A DNA stretch of 64,000 nucleotides from assembly GCA_038496675.1 (NCBI GenBank), contig CM076649.1, forward strand, positions 19,249,773-19,313,772. The letters run 5' to 3'. How positions within the stretch are numbered: the stretch's first letter is position 1; each line of letters starts with the position of its first letter. The DNA comes from Rachycentron canadum (lineage: Eukaryota; Chordata; Actinopteri; Carangiformes; Rachycentridae). The translations under genes were made by a program, and so were the position numbers. Below the pieces are notes generated by a model, which worked only from the letters and a program-made list of their open reading frames with translations, did not search any database and was not told the DNA's origin. Below, piece after piece: positions 61,910 to 64,000 of this stretch.

Positions 61910-62005
61910 GATGGAGGGGAAAGGTGACATTGGGTGAGGGCGGGGTACGCCCTAGACAGGTCTCCAGATTTTCACAGGGCCAATATAAAGAGACAAACAT
62001 CTATT
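61910..62005 (+). mobile_element. Retroelement tail-like repeat, copy 2 (short)
   Basis: acattgggtgagggcggggt, acgccctagacaggtctcca, cacagggccaatataaagag: the left part of the 54405 repeat family. Confidence 0.6.
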
Positions 62006-63118
62006 TAATATGAAATATTTTGTGGATATCATCCTGGACCCACTCGGTTGCTCGGTGTGTGCATGTGTGTGAGTGAAGCGGCAGGTAGGCGGTTCAGTCA
62101 GCAGCCCTCAGATAGAGCAGATATCTATCTAATGGCAGAGTAGAGATAAAGCAGCCGAGTGACCTGATTCCAATCTCTACCATCAGGGTGTGACAACCCC
62201 AGAAAAGAGGGGCAAACTGGGACACAGGAAGGCAGTGTGGGTAATTGACTTCAGTTGAGGTTGGGGTTGTTATGACATGTTGCATGTAGATTACGTTGGG
62301 TTGCTCACATGCAGCCTCCACAAGCCTCCAGCAACTGCCACTGCGGCCGCAGGGGTTTATGTTTGTGCCCATATTAAAAAAAACAACACATATTTGATCT
62401 CATAACTTAGTTTCTGTTATTTGTCGTACACCACAGTAAAATTTCTAATAAACTCACACATTGTAAACAGATGATAATCAATAGAAATAAACTGATCACA
62501 GTTAAACAATTTAATTTTAACATATTATTTTGCGCATTTGTTTATAATTCCTTTTACTATTTTATTTGGTTTATTTCTCATTTGGCACATTTTTACCTGA
62601 TAAAAAAACCAAAATCTACTTTGATCAAATATGAGATGAGATACAGCTTCATTGCTCCTTGTCAGAGATTTCCCTGGATGATATTCCTTTATTTATTCCC
62701 TTATTTGTTGTTTGAATGATGGCAGAGGACAGTGCTACATGTCTGATATATCACTCCATAGATGAGCAACTGGGTAAAGATCTGGTGAGTGTGAAGTCAC
62801 ATCATTTTCATACACCCCCGAACTACCTACTCATGGTTTGGTGTTTCCACATGATTTCTTACATTTTACATATTTCGTTGGATGAATATTTTCACATTTT
62901 CACATATATCTTATACACTGCTCTCGCTCAGTATCACGATTTATTGATCACCCTAAAGTTTTGGTCTCTAGACTAGAGTCTATTCTCTAGAAGTATTTTG
63001 AACAGTTTCTACAACTATGATCTTAAATAAATAATTCTCTCATATGAAAATTACATGTGCATTGACTATAAACAGGAAATTTCCTAAAACTTTTTTTGTA
63101 ATATGTCACTTCTACTGT

Positions 63119-63410
63119 GCATCCATCTATTATCTGGACTGGTCCACCCTGAACATGTCACTAGTCTATCACAGGGCCAACATATAGAGACAAACAACCA
63201 GTCACACTTACAGGCAATTTAGACTCAGCTATTTAGCTAAATGTGCATGTCTCTGGACTGTGGGAGGAAGCTGGAGAACCTGGAGGGAACCCACACAGGC
63301 ACAGGGAGAACATCCAAACTCCACACAGAAAGACCCCCAGACCAAACCCAGAACCCTCTTGCTGTGAGGCAACAGTATGAACCACTACACCACCTGACTA
63401 ACACTTTGTC
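63119..63410 (+). mobile_element. Retroelement tail-like repeat, copy 3 (longest)
   Basis: Runs from ccaccctgaacatgtcacta through tatcacagggccaacatata, tctctggactgtgggaggaa, gggaacccacacaggcacag to cagtatgaaccactacacca; same family as 54405-54610 but extending further at the right end. Confidence 0.7.
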
Positions 63411-63518
63411 TAGTTCATGTTGATATGTCACACCGTTATAATTGATATGTCACTTTTTAGCACTTTCTCATATCATGTTTTTGTCTGTTTTTGAAGAGGA
63501 ATAAATTCGGCAGCTCAA

Positions 63519-63562
63519 TCCAGTCCATCATACTTTAAGTCATTAAAGTATGATGGACTGGA
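63519..63562. repeat. Perfect 20-bp inverted repeat (hairpin)
   Basis: Arms 63519-63538 and 63543-63562 are exact reverse complements, separated by the 4-base loop gtca. Core of each arm: catcatactttaa / ttaaagtatgatg. Confidence 0.9.
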
Positions 63563-64000
63563 CTGGATCGGAACCAAAACTTCAAATGCACTAAAAGGAG
63601 GAATGGCAGTAAAGAAAGAAAACTTGTGGCAGACACACGAAATATGTCAGTGTTGTTTCGGATTAAATCATATTCACTGTTAAAACAAATACAATAATGA
63701 GTACCATGTGTGGATTGACTACACATCTCACACATGTAGGCTCATCTCAAGGGCAACTGAGCAACAAATTCATACAGGTTACTTAAACCTTCCTGCTGCT
63801 TTACTCCCGCTGTGTTAATAAATGATAGCCAAAATTAAATCCCTCCTGGTTTAGGCTGCCTGTGTATTTTAACTATCAACAAATCCCATGAAGTGACCAA
63901 CACTGCTAACAAGCAGTGAATTACATCATATTCCTGATAGCCATAGAGCACTATTGTTCCACAAACATATATTAATTCACAGCTAAAAATAGTCCCACCC

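Larger units (their letters stand above)
61161..64000. other. Noncoding AT-rich DNA at right end
   Basis: Apart from the two retroelement tails and the hairpin listed, no gene or family is recognised. Confidence 0.5.

Overview
This is a vertebrate nuclear window, almost certainly from a ray-finned (probably percomorph) fish. Three intron-containing genes can be read exon by exon. They sit in AT-rich, gene-poor DNA full of dinucleotide microsatellites, decayed Tc1/mariner elements and short dispersed repeats typical of fish. One assembly gap of 341 N lies at 4099-4439. The species cannot be named from the sequence alone.

Layout: (1) 1-13466 has no recognisable coding exon and is probably upstream sequence or intron 1 of the Wnt gene; it holds the gap, a local duplication, microsatellites and an L2/Rex1-like LINE relic. 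(2) 13467-17476, + strand: a Wnt4 gene (wnt4a type) lacking only its first, signal-peptide exon. (3) 17477-about 29160: 3'UTR and intergenic DNA with several repeat insertions. (4) 30891-42809, - strand: cdc42, with a 5' noncoding exon, four shared coding exons and two alternative last exons, encoding CAAX ends CCIF and CVLL. (5) 43666-47257, - strand: snrpe, the 92-residue spliceosomal SmE protein, in five exons including a 27-bp microexon. (6) 47258-64000: no recognisable gene; repeats, a Tc1 transposase relic, other mobile-element tails and some unique stretches that could be regulatory.

wnt4 and cdc42 converge. They are also neighbours in mammals (human 1p36), so this is a conserved linkage and supports calling the gene wnt4a. 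The products act separately: a secreted lipid-modified ligand, a membrane-targeted Rho GTPase that can act downstream of non-canonical Wnt signalling, and a core snRNP protein.

No new biological system such as a gene cluster or novel element class was found. The best leads concern RNA processing. wnt4 exon 4 lies between a (TG)23 tract that replaces its polypyrimidine tract and a complementary (AC)23 tract just past its donor. wnt4 appears to have an intron that mammalian WNT4 lacks. cdc42 has a GC-AG intron, an upstream ORF overlapping its start codon, and a mobile-element relic between its two alternative last exons. snrpe has a frame-preserving microexon.
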